This document shows positions 41,702 to 49,049 of a DNA stretch of 64,000 bases, piece by piece; the stretch's first letter is position 1, and every line of letters starts with the position of its first letter. The DNA comes from Fulvia fulva. Taxonomy: Eukaryota > Ascomycota > Dothideomycetes > Mycosphaerellales > Mycosphaerellaceae. The stretch is from assembly GCF_020509005.1 (NCBI RefSeq), contig NC_063013.1:3968001-4032000 (forward strand). Direction: 5' to 3'. The notes under the pieces are model-generated. The model did no database searches. It had not been told where the DNA came from and saw only the letters and a list, made by a program, of their open reading frames with translations. The position numbers were made by a program, and so were the translations under genes.

Positions 41702-42092
41702 TGTTAGGTTTGGTACAACCTAACGATATCACAAGTCAAGAAGACAAGCTCAATCGGGTTTATTCTCGGGCCGATGGGAAGTTGAGGGAGAGTGATGAAG
41801 CAGTAGCTGTCTTGTCTTGTAAAGACCAAGCAGCAATGAGGCAGAGGTTGGGTTGTGGTGTATTCCAAACAGTGATACTGAACAGTGAGTTGAACGCCTC
41901 GAAGCCATAAGGGATTCTCAGCGTTCCTAAATACAAAGGAGACATTGTTAGTCTTGGCTCGAATCACCAAGTCGCTGGTGAGCGAGTGACCTCGAATCAC
42001 CAAGTCACTGGTGAGCGAGTGATTTCGTGCAGCGCACGTGATGCTCCTAGCCAATGATTATGTGTGCCGTCGTGGCTCAGCCCGAACCGTAA
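41702..42092 (-). repeat. Gypsy-2 3' LTR
   Basis: 391 bases, TGTTACGG to CTAACA on the element strand. It contains two tandem 33-base units (41958-41990 and 41991-42023; two differences), each with a CACCA...TGGTG inverted pair. Confidence 0.93.
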
Positions 42093-42104
42093 CACCATCC
42101 CCTT
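42093..42104 (-). promoter_or_regulatory. Gypsy-2 polypurine tract
   Basis: On the element strand GAAAGGGGATGG directly precedes the TG of the 3' LTR. Confidence 0.65.
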
Positions 42105-42156
42105 TCTAGCTTAGCTTCGTCCCGAAGCTTTGTACAAGATGACATGATGTCCCCTC

Positions 42157-42675
42157 ATGTCAGGTCTTGCAACGATGTCTTCTTCCTCTTCCAAGAATCG
42201 TCTCCGGCTTGCCAAAGAGATAAACGAACACGGTCGTCCCGTCGATCAATCCTGCGATTATTGTTTCTGGAACGGCCTCTCCTGTGTCGCTATGGAGGGA
42301 AACTTTCGACTCCGCTGCTCCGAATGCGTTCGCCGCGGGCGGAAGTGCGTGAACTTGTCCTGGGAGTCTTTAGACAGGACTCGCGAAGAATACCGGAGGA
42401 AGGTCGAGAAGGACGAGGAGGATCTGGCGGAGGTGCTGGCGAGGTTGATGCGGGACAAGGCGATACTCCGCCAAGCTGAGGAGCGCGCGCGTAAGAAGGC
42501 GCAGTGCCTGGAAGCTGAAATGGAGGCTTCCGGGGAGATCGAGGACGTCGACTGTCCTGCCGCAGATGCGACTGTCGGCCTCTCTCCTGCTGTGTGGACT
42601 TCGATCGACTTCATCAACAATGCGATCGATTTTTCCGGTTCCTCTGGTAGGACCGTCGTGTCGGAAGGTGGTTAG
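42157..42675 (+). CDS. Antisense ORF in Gypsy-2: Zn2Cys6-like cluster plus coiled coil
   Basis: 172 codons on the strand opposite to gag-pol, between the 3' LTR and the pol stop. ATG at 42157; a second at 42175 (MSSSSS) may be the real start. Six cysteines at 33, 36, 43, 54, 57 and 64 have the spacing C-X2-C-X6-C-X10-C-X2-C-X6-C, that of the fungal binuclear zinc cluster, with basic residues after the fifth (VRRGRKC). A long charged helix follows (about 72-125, REEYRRKVEKDEEDL onward), a likely coiled coil. The C-terminus (130-172) is acidic and then Ser/Gly-rich. I recall similar multicopy hypothetical proteins in ascomycetes, but no assigned function. It could regulate the element or the host, or be a nucleic-acid-binding accessory protein; both are inference. 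Confidence 0.7.
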   Translation: MSGLATMSSSSSKNRLRLAKEINEHGRPVDQSCDYCFWNGLSCVAMEGNFRLRCSECVRRGRKCVNLSWESLDRTREEYRRKVEKDEEDLAEVLARLMRDKAILRQAEERARKKAQCLEAEMEASGEIEDVDCPAADATVGLSPAVWTSIDFINNAIDFSGSSGRTVVSEGG

Positions 42676-42718
42676 GTATGTATTCGTGTTCTTCGTTGTT
42701 GCCACATAAGAAATTCCT

Positions 42719-42833
42719 GGTCGGGTAGCTCAGTGGTAGAGCGTCGTGTCTCCGTCGAACGATTTTGTCGCAGGGCCTCCGGCAAAATTGCTCGATGTCG
42801 CGGAGGTCGTGGGTTCGACTCCCATCTCGGCTC
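42719..42833 (+). ncRNA. tRNA-like sequence with A and B boxes inside Gypsy-2 (intron-like hairpin)
   Basis: The sequence can fold as a cloverleaf. Acceptor 42719-42725 pairs with 42826-42832 (three G-U). D arm 42728-42742 (GCTC, AGTGGTA, GAGC). Anticodon stem 42744-42748 with 42799-42803. Variable loop of 5. T arm 42809-42825 (GTGGG, TTCGACT, CCCAT). The internal promoter boxes (TAGCTCAGTGG and GGTTCGACTCC) fit polymerase III. The anticodon loop is enlarged by about 42 bases that form their own strong hairpin, like an intron. Base 33 would be C, not the expected U, so I do not assign an anticodon or call a working tRNA. It has the same orientation as the antisense ORF. Confidence 0.5.
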
Positions 42834-42836
42834 GTG

Positions 42837-42893
42837 GCATGGGAAGCTTATGTGGACAACCGCATGAGGTTCCCGTGCCGATTTTGTTTTTTG
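42837..42893 (+). terminator. Hairpin followed by oligo-T downstream of the tRNA-like sequence
   Basis: A 10-bp outer stem (GGCATGGGAA with TTCCCGTGCC) and a 6-bp inner stem (ATGTGG with CCGCAT), then a T-rich run (GATTTTGTTTTTTG, to 42893) that would end polymerase III transcription. It overlaps the pol stop codon on the other strand. Confidence 0.45.
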
Positions 42894-45800
42894 TATTCCT
42901 GGATTTTTTGCTGACAGTTCCGTAGGTTTTGTTTCGGTTCCCAGGTATTTTCTAATTCGTTGTATCCTTTCCACTTGACAAGGTATTGCTGACCCTTCTT
43001 GTCTAGAATTTTTTCGACTTCAAATTCGTTTTCTGCTTCCGGCTCGAAATGGAAGATCTCTTGGCAAGGTGTTCTGGCGTCCGCGGGTTCCAATTTGGAA
43101 ATGTGGAAGACTGGGTGGATTTTGGCGTCAGGTGGTAGTCGTAGGCGATAGTCGACTGGTCCTATGACTTTGTCGATAAAAAATGGTCCGACCTTGACGT
43201 GATCCAGTTTCTTGGTCTGTCTTTTTGTCTTCAAGTTTTTTGTAAGGAGATAGACCTTATCCCCCTCTTTTAGCAGAGGCGCCATTTTTCTTGTGTCTTG
43301 CCGCTGTTGAGACAATTTTCGTTGTGCATCTGTGATTGCCTTCGTTGCGTCTTTGTGGACTTCCTTGAGAGTCTCCGTCGTCACGATGGCTCTTTCGGCT
43401 TGTGGGTGGGATCCAGGTTTTCCAAATAAGTTAGGATCTTTTCCAAAGTTCGCGAAGAACGGTGTCACAGAAGTTGTCTCTGATTTGTGGTTGTTCAGTG
43501 CAATCTGCGCCATTGGCAGTAGTGAAACCCAGTTGTCTTGTGCGTAGTTGATGTAGTGCCGTAGGTATTGTTCGAGTGTCTGGTTCGTTCTCTCCGTTTG
43601 CCCATCTGTCTCTGGATGGTATGCTGTTGACAACTTGTGCTTGATTCCGATCGTTCCCATGAGCGTCTTCCAGTAGTTTGACGTGAAGAGCTTGTCTCTG
43701 TCCGTAATAAATGTCTCCGGGAATCCGTGGTATCGGATCAATTTGTCCAGTATGAGGTATCCGAGCTGCTCTGCAGTGTATGTTTCCGATGCAGGAATGA
43801 AGTGTGCGTATTTCGTGAGTCTGTCGACTACAACCAGTATCATGTCGTATGTTTGTCCTGTGACCTGATCTTTGGACAGTGGGAGTTTCGTAATAAAGTC
43901 CATTGTGACTTCGTCCCATGGTTTCGTTGGCGGTGTCCTGAACTGTAGATGACCGTATTTGGCGTGTCGTGCAGCCTTGTTTTGTTGGCAGTGTACGCAT
44001 TGCTTGATGTAGCGTAACACCTTCTGTCTCATCTGTGGAAATGAGAAACTGCGTTGTATCAGATCAATCGTTTTTGAAGTTCCAGGATGTCCGTAGATTG
44101 GTTCGTCGTGATGTTGTCGAATGCACTCTTCTTCTCGGTCCTTTGGTACTTGGTACTTCCCTTGCGATATAGGGAACTGCTCTTCCTTGTCGCTTAGGAT
44201 TCGTACAATGCTGTTGAACTCTCTCGTGTTGGCACTAAGACTTCCGTCGGGGTTCGTCTTAAGTATCTTGTGTTGCACTGGTTCTTTTCCTTCCATGTAG
44301 TCGCTTCTTCGGCTCAACGCATCTGCGCAGCCATTCTCTGTTCCTGGAGTGTACTTAATTTCGAACTTGTATTGTCCCAGCAGCTCTGACCAGCGGGCTT
44401 GTCTTCGGGTAAGTTCTTTCGTCGTCGTGAAGTACGTAAGATTCTTGTGGTCTGAAAGAATCGTCAACTTCGGTGGGCCCTTGACGTACACTCTCCAATG
44501 TTGCATGGCGGCAACAATGGCTAGAAGCTCTTTGTCATGGATGTCGTAGTTCTGTTCCGCTGTGGTCATCTTCCGGGAGTAATAGGCCACTGGGTGTCGT
44601 TTCCCATCGTGTGTCTGCGTAAGACATGCGCCTATTGCCATATCGGACGCGTCGGTCTCGATGTGGACTTCCTTGCTACCATCGAATAGTCGAAGCGTAG
44701 GGGCTGAAGCGCATTGTTCCTTGAGTTTCGTGAACGCTTCGTGTTGTTCCTTTCCCCATTTCCAGTTGACGTCTTTTCTTGTAAGCATCGTCATTGGTGC
44801 TGCTGTCTTCGAGTAGTCCTTGATGAATTTTCGGTTGTAGTTGGCGAGTCCAAGGAACGATTGTACTTCCTTGATTGTCCTCGGTTCTGGCCATTCTCTG
44901 ATTGACTGTGTCTTGGCAGGATCAATTGTGATTCCTGTCGTGCTGATGATGAAGCCTAAGAACTTGACTTCTTTCTTGTGGAATTCGCATTTCTCCGGTG
45001 CCGTCTTGAATCCTGACTTCGTGAGTCGTTCGAAGACGTCTTGGACTTGCTTAACGTGTTCCTGGAGGGATCCTTTGGTGTAGACTAGTATGTCGTCCAT
45101 ATAAGCGATGACGCATACGTCGAGTAGGTCTCTGAGTGTTTCGTTGACAAGGTCCTGACAGGATGCGGGTGCGTTGGTCAGTCCCATAGGCATGACCAAG
45201 AATTCGTAGAGTCCGTATCTTGTTCTGAAAGCGGTTTTCCATTCCTCTCCTTCTGCCATCCGTATAGCATAGAAGGCATCTCGTAGGTCAATCTTCGTGT
45301 ACCAGTCCGATCCGGTTAATCTGTCTTGTGCTTCTTCGATGTTAGGTAGCGGGTATCGGTTCTTGATCGTGATCTCGTTCAACTTTCGGTAGTCTTGTAC
45401 GAGTCGTAGTTTCCCGTTTGGTTTTGGAACGAACATGCATGGAGTTCCTGCGCTTGAGGTGGATCGTCGTATCCATCCTTTGGCTAGCTTCTCCTTCAGC
45501 CATTCTCGTAAGGTTTCGAGCTCTTTTTCGGACATTTGGTATAGGGGTCCCCATGGAGGCTCTTTTCCTGGCTGAATGTGTATCTTGTGATCCCATGGTG
45601 CGTGCTTAGGTAAGGCGTCCTTGCCTTCCTCTTCTCTGAATAGTCGTGACCATCTGCGATATTCTAGAGGAATGTCTGGTTCCGAAGCAGACATCTTCGA
45701 TGGTGCGTTACTTCCATCCGTTCCGGTGATCTCGTGACCCAACTGCCCCAAGTCGGTGTCTATCCCAGTCGAAGGTGGTTCTTCTGTCCTTCTGGTCGGT

Positions 45801-46384
45801 GCAAGCTGTATTCTGTTTAGCTGTCTTACCTCATCCACCAGCGAACGCTGCCGCTGCGTAGGTTCAATCGCGATAACGCAATCGCATTGCTCAAATTTGA
45901 GTACTCCTCTTCTCCAGTCGATTACTGGGTTGTGCTTTCTCAACCAAGGCATACCTAGTACGATGTCATGACTGGCCATATCAGTAACATCCAAGGTAAT
46001 CTCCTCGTGGTGCCGTTGGATAGCAAGTGGTAGCGGTATCGTCTCGCGCTCCACGCTGGGTAAGGATGATCCGTCTACCGCGATCAATTCATAACCCTCT
46101 TTCTTCTTACAGGTAGCGATCCTGTTTCTTGTAACAAATGATTCGGAGGCAAAATTCCCGCTCGCTCCGGAATCTATCATGGCATCTGTCTTGTGCCCGT
46201 TGACGATAATCTTGGTTCGAAACACTGTTGTCGTTGGTGATGCTTGAGCCTTTTCTGTGTTGCATAACTCCCTTCGGTCGCTCATTCCTGGGGAGTTGAT
46301 CCTTTTCCCTGTTCGTATGTGGAACGTCGTGCTTCGTGTCTCGAGGCCTCCGCTTGAACCTGGCGCGAGCCTTTCTGTGTCCAC
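42848..46384 (-). CDS. pol: Gypsy-2 pol (protease, RT, RNase H, integrase, chromodomain)
   Basis: 1178 codons open, in the -1 frame relative to gag with an overlap of 103 bases. Domains: aspartic protease (IDSGASGNF, Asp71; LGMPWL), reverse transcriptase (VQDYRKLNE; YMDDILVYTK at about 429), RNase H (ETDASDMAIG; DKELLAI), integrase zinc finger (H...H...CVHC), integrase core (TMDFITKLP; TDRDKLF; HPETDGQTERTNQ) and a C-terminal chromodomain (FEVEKILDKK; YLVKWKGY; NTWEP, about 1125-1170). All catalytic motifs are standard. The first ATG is probably not used; translation should enter from gag after the heptamer at 46309-46303, joining at about codon 26. Confidence 0.93.
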   Translation of the reverse strand: MDTERLAPGSSGGLETRSTTFHIRTGKRINSPGMSDRRELCNTEKAQASPTTTVFRTKIIVNGHKTDAMIDSGASGNFASESFVTRNRIATCKKKEGYELIAVDGSSLPSVERETIPLPLAIQRHHEEITLDVTDMASHDIVLGMPWLRKHNPVIDWRRGVLKFEQCDCVIAIEPTQRQRSLVDEVRQLNRIQLAPTRRTEEPPSTGIDTDLGQLGHEITGTDGSNAPSKMSASEPDIPLEYRRWSRLFREEEGKDALPKHAPWDHKIHIQPGKEPPWGPLYQMSEKELETLREWLKEKLAKGWIRRSTSSAGTPCMFVPKPNGKLRLVQDYRKLNEITIKNRYPLPNIEEAQDRLTGSDWYTKIDLRDAFYAIRMAEGEEWKTAFRTRYGLYEFLVMPMGLTNAPASCQDLVNETLRDLLDVCVIAYMDDILVYTKGSLQEHVKQVQDVFERLTKSGFKTAPEKCEFHKKEVKFLGFIISTTGITIDPAKTQSIREWPEPRTIKEVQSFLGLANYNRKFIKDYSKTAAPMTMLTRKDVNWKWGKEQHEAFTKLKEQCASAPTLRLFDGSKEVHIETDASDMAIGACLTQTHDGKRHPVAYYSRKMTTAEQNYDIHDKELLAIVAAMQHWRVYVKGPPKLTILSDHKNLTYFTTTKELTRRQARWSELLGQYKFEIKYTPGTENGCADALSRRSDYMEGKEPVQHKILKTNPDGSLSANTREFNSIVRILSDKEEQFPISQGKYQVPKDREEECIRQHHDEPIYGHPGTSKTIDLIQRSFSFPQMRQKVLRYIKQCVHCQQNKAARHAKYGHLQFRTPPTKPWDEVTMDFITKLPLSKDQVTGQTYDMILVVVDRLTKYAHFIPASETYTAEQLGYLILDKLIRYHGFPETFITDRDKLFTSNYWKTLMGTIGIKHKLSTAYHPETDGQTERTNQTLEQYLRHYINYAQDNWVSLLPMAQIALNNHKSETTSVTPFFANFGKDPNLFGKPGSHPQAERAIVTTETLKEVHKDATKAITDAQRKLSQQRQDTRKMAPLLKEGDKVYLLTKNLKTKRQTKKLDHVKVGPFFIDKVIGPVDYRLRLPPDAKIHPVFHISKLEPADARTPCQEIFHFEPEAENEFEVEKILDKKGQQYLVKWKGYNELENTWEPKQNLRNCQQKIQEYKKQNRHGNLMRLST
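46266..46309 (-). promoter_or_regulatory. Gypsy-2 -1 ribosomal frameshift signal
   Basis: Heptamer G_GGA_AAA (46309-46303) in gag phase, a 5-base spacer GGATC (46302-46298), then a perfect 7-bp stem AACTCCC (46297-46291) with GGGAGTT (46272-46266), and an 18-base loop holding the gag stop TGA (46284-46282). Slipping -1 enters pol (GGG AAA AGG). Confidence 0.8.
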
Positions 46385-48282
46385 ATCTGTACTCGATGAC
46401 GTTCCTGGATCTTCTGCGTTTCTGAGTAGAGTGCGCGTGCGTGCTGCACCATGTTGCGCAATTCGTTTGACACGAATGTTCCTGACGGTGTGAGGTATCC
46501 GGTACCTATCATTCTACTTCCTATCGGCGGTCGCTCTGTGACAGCAGTTGCTAGGTTTTCGGTCGTTTCCATGAGTGGGTATCCCCAGGCCATGCCTCGT
46601 AGGGTGTCGAGTGTCTTGTCAAACTCAATGGAGTGTAGCATTCGTCGTCCGCCTATTTTCGGTAGGAATTCTTCATGCCTTCGTTGCAGGTGAATTATCA
46701 TGTCGTAGAGCTTCTTCGGTGCGTCTACGGTGAAGGTCATTTGTTCGTTGTCGTTGTTAGTGTCGCTCTCTTCTCCTTCGGAGGAATCTTCTTCGCTTGA
46801 GTCTTCCGGATCCTGGTCTTCCTCGATGGTATCCGGCCCGGTGGTTTCTTGACTTTCTTCCTGTGGTTCCGGTGACCACGATCCGTTCCATCCTGGGTCC
46901 TGATTTTCTTTGTCGCTTCTATCGTCGTCGAAGCAGGATTCGTCGATGTCCACTTCTTGGAGCGTGGCGTCTTGCCTATGTGTTGCTCCCAGGGTTCCTC
47001 GCGGTTGCTGAGGCCAATACCCTGCTCCTGATTTCGCGGAGTAGTGAACCTGACACGAGTCTTGGTAACAGAATCGCCAATGAAGGCTTCCGTGACCATT
47101 TCGAGATTCGGACTCGATCTCGTAGTCGACTCTTCGTGCCATCATGTTGAACTGTCGTGGCTGGTTCTGCAGCTCGAATGGAATGACCACCATTTGCTGC
47201 CCATGGCATCCTCCTCGTCCTTGTGAGGGGTCCAGGAGAGGCTCCGTGCGTCCATTGCTAGCTCTCTCCTCCACTCTCCGAGTATAGTCGATGTCTCCCA
47301 GAGACTCAACACTGCTCTCAGATTTACTAGTTCGTCGTTGCATCATGTTGAACTGTTCGCGGCGCACCATATTCTTACCGCGGCAGTCCCTTGCTATGTG
47401 GCCAGGTTTGCCGCATCCATAGCAGGTACGTGTTTCTCTTGAACTCGGGGGTCTTCTGTTCCCCTTGCTGTTCCTGATCTTGCGACCTTTCTCGGTAACG
47501 TCGAGCTCCATTGGCTGTGGTCCGTAGTACGGCTTGTCCTTGGGTTTGTTGTAGTTGTCGTTGAAACCTCTGTTACGGTTGTCGTAGCCTGGCGTGTATC
47601 CGGCCTTTCCAGATACCTTGGAGTCGTATCGTCGTTCCATAGCTCTCTCGTAGAGCTTGTCGTCAAGATCGATCGTGACTTGGACTAGGTCGCCTAAGCC
47701 ATCGATCTTCCGACCGTCCCTCATCAACTCGTCTTTGACATGCTCCTTCAGTCCTCTTCGATACATGACTTGAAGTGCTTCGTCGTCCCAATCGGTGAGT
47801 TGCGCGTATTCCTGGAACTTGGCAGCATATTCGGCTGTGGAAGTCTTCTGAGTCAAGTGCTGAATAACACGAACGGCAGTGGTAATCTCGTTCGAGACAC
47901 CAAAGACGCTCTTCATAGCATGCTTGAGATGGTTGTAAGACTTGAAGACTCCGTCAGCATTGTCTTCTCCGTAGCTGTCCAGGTACTTCCTAAGGAATGG
48001 TTTGACCCAATGCTGTGCTCGTCCTCTCAAGAAGGTGGTGGCAAAGATAGGCTTGAGGTTCTCGGCCATGGAGTTGAACAAGAAGTACATATCCATCTGG
48101 GAGACCCAAGTGTCGAACTTGTCTCGGTCGCCATAGAAGAACTCTGGCTTGCCAACCTTGAGGGACTCGTTGCCTGTATGAGTAGCCAAGGCATTGATAG
48201 CATCGTTCGCGGTCTGAGGTCGTCGGGCTCTGCTTGCTTCACTGGGGGCGGGTGTTCCCCGGTCACTCTGTCGATCTCCCAT
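46282..48282 (-). CDS. gag: Gypsy-2 gag
   Basis: 666 codons, ATG at 48282, only 20 bases past the 5' LTR. The N-terminal part (to about 50) is disordered. The retrotransposon gag/DUF4939-type capsid domain lies at about 45-215 (KPEFFYGDRDKFDTWVSQM; RGRAQHWVKP; EYAAKFQEYAQLTDW). A standard CCHC knuckle, C-X2-C-X4-H-X4-C (CYGCGKPGHIARDC), lies at about 287-300. The C-terminal half is unusually long and very acidic (about 430-520, many Glu, Asp and Ser). This acidic extension is not found in Gypsy-1 gag. It packages element RNA into particles. Confidence 0.9.
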   Translation of the reverse strand: MGDRQSDRGTPAPSEASRARRPQTANDAINALATHTGNESLKVGKPEFFYGDRDKFDTWVSQMDMYFLFNSMAENLKPIFATTFLRGRAQHWVKPFLRKYLDSYGEDNADGVFKSYNHLKHAMKSVFGVSNEITTAVRVIQHLTQKTSTAEYAAKFQEYAQLTDWDDEALQVMYRRGLKEHVKDELMRDGRKIDGLGDLVQVTIDLDDKLYERAMERRYDSKVSGKAGYTPGYDNRNRGFNDNYNKPKDKPYYGPQPMELDVTEKGRKIRNSKGNRRPPSSRETRTCYGCGKPGHIARDCRGKNMVRREQFNMMQRRTSKSESSVESLGDIDYTRRVEERASNGRTEPLLDPSQGRGGCHGQQMVVIPFELQNQPRQFNMMARRVDYEIESESRNGHGSLHWRFCYQDSCQVHYSAKSGAGYWPQQPRGTLGATHRQDATLQEVDIDESCFDDDRSDKENQDPGWNGSWSPEPQEESQETTGPDTIEEDQDPEDSSEEDSSEGEESDTNNDNEQMTFTVDAPKKLYDMIIHLQRRHEEFLPKIGGRRMLHSIEFDKTLDTLRGMAWGYPLMETTENLATAVTERPPIGSRMIGTGYLTPSGTFVSNELRNMVQHARALYSETQKIQERHRVQMWTQKGSRQVQAEASRHEARRSTYEQGKGSTPQE

Positions 48283-48301
48283 CGTAGAGGGCGTTCAAAG
48301 C
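48283..48301 (-). promoter_or_regulatory. Gypsy-2 primer site, probably self-primed
   Basis: On the element strand TTGAACGCC (48298-48290), 3 bases past the LTR, is the exact complement of GGCGTTCAA (48498-48490) in the LTR, which lies about 30 to 35 bases after a TATA-like box. No TGG typical of tRNA priming is found at this position. Confidence 0.5.
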
Positions 48302-48692
48302 TGTTAGGTTTGGTACAACCTAACGATATCACAAGTCAAGAAGACAAGCTCAATCGGGTTTATTCTCGGGCCGATGGGAAGTTGAGGGAGAGTGATGAAG
48401 CAGTAGCTGTCTTGTCTTGTAAAGACCAAGCAGCAATGAGGCAGAGGTTGGGTTGTGGTGTATTCCAAACAGTGATACTGAACAGTGAGTTGAACGCCTC
48501 GAAGCCATAAGGGATTCTCAGCGTTCCTAAATACAAAGGAGACATTGTTAGTCTTGGCTCGAATCACCAAGTCGCTGGTGAGCGAGTGACCTCGAATCAC
48601 CAAGTCACTGGTGAGCGAGTGATTTCGTGCAGCGCACGTGATGCTCCTAGCCAATGATTATGTGTGCCGTCGTGGCTCAGCCCGAACCGTAA
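48302..48692 (-). repeat. Gypsy-2 5' LTR
   Basis: Identical to the other LTR as far as I can read, offset by exactly 6600. TATA-like box TGTATTTA at 48535-48528; probable transcript start near 48498. Confidence 0.93.
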
Positions 48693-49049
48693 CACGGTCT
48701 ATCTCGCTATTATTACTATATTAGCTATAATCTACTTTAAGGTATAACTTAGCGAGTACGATACCTAATCTTAGTACTTCCTTATATACTATCGCGGTTT
48801 CTCTATAATCTCCCGAATATAGCTTCTCGTGTCTCTCTATACGTTAGTAATGATCTATTCGAAGTGTTATAAGTAGGTATAAGTACGTAGTCGGGTAAGG
48901 TATAAGTCGAATAGATGTTCTATCTAAGGGAGGCGTAGAGGGCGCGAGAGTTATATACGGGAACTAAGCCGCTAGTCGGATTAGTTAGCGGGCGCGAGGT
49001 CTAGGTACGTACCCGCGGATTTAAGTAAATATACGCCGGTACGGTAATA
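48693..49049 (-). repeat. Leader and 5' LTR of the RIP-mutated minus Gypsy
   Basis: 48865-49049 is a 185-base LTR (on the element strand TATTACCG, originally probably TGTTACCG, to TTATAACA). The same 185 bases make up the 3' LTR of the plus copy once the solo LTR is removed. 48698-48864 is the leader before gag. Confidence 0.7.

Larger units (their letters stand above)
41702..48692 (-). mobile_element. Gypsy-2: intact chromodomain Gypsy retrotransposon with an antisense ORF
   Basis: A full-length element of 6991 bases on the minus strand. Its 391-base LTRs (41702-42092 and 48302-48692) show no difference that I can find, so it inserted very recently. Target duplication CGGTC (41697-41701 and 48693-48697). 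Gag and pol are open, with pol in the -1 frame. Between the pol stop and the 3' LTR is a region of about 750 bases that holds, on the opposite strand, a Zn2Cys6-like ORF, a tRNA-like sequence and a hairpin with oligo-T. It lies in the gag leader of the RIP-mutated Gypsy and has no RIP itself. Confidence 0.95.
24507..49049 (-). mobile_element. RIP-mutated Gypsy element (minus) carrying three nested insertions
   Basis: This is one old Gypsy copy in pieces: 24507-24754 (integrase N-terminal region), 31977-32977 (RNase H, RT), 37962-41701 (RT, protease, gag) and 48693-49049 (leader and 5' LTR). The breaks are Gypsy-1 (duplication GCCTA), LINE B (12-base duplication) and Gypsy-2 (duplication CGGTC). 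Joined in the minus direction, the pieces follow normal Gypsy order. They match the plus-strand copy at 49050-52755 in RNase H and integrase. All pieces lack CpA/TpG and carry many TAG stops. The 3' end of the element is missing: the sequence passes into Copia at 24506. Confidence 0.75.

Noticed and set aside
41710..41910. Frames inside both Gypsy-2 LTRs (also 48304-48654)
   Set aside because: They occur in both LTR copies and have no domain; LTR sequence is regulatory.
41958..42023. CRISPR-like repeats
   Set aside because: Just two adjacent direct units inside a LTR, with no spacers, in a eukaryotic genome.
42719..42833. A working tRNA gene
   Set aside because: Base 33 is not U, the anticodon loop has an insert of about 42 bases with no clear splice geometry, and the acceptor stem has three G-U pairs. 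I keep it as tRNA-like only.
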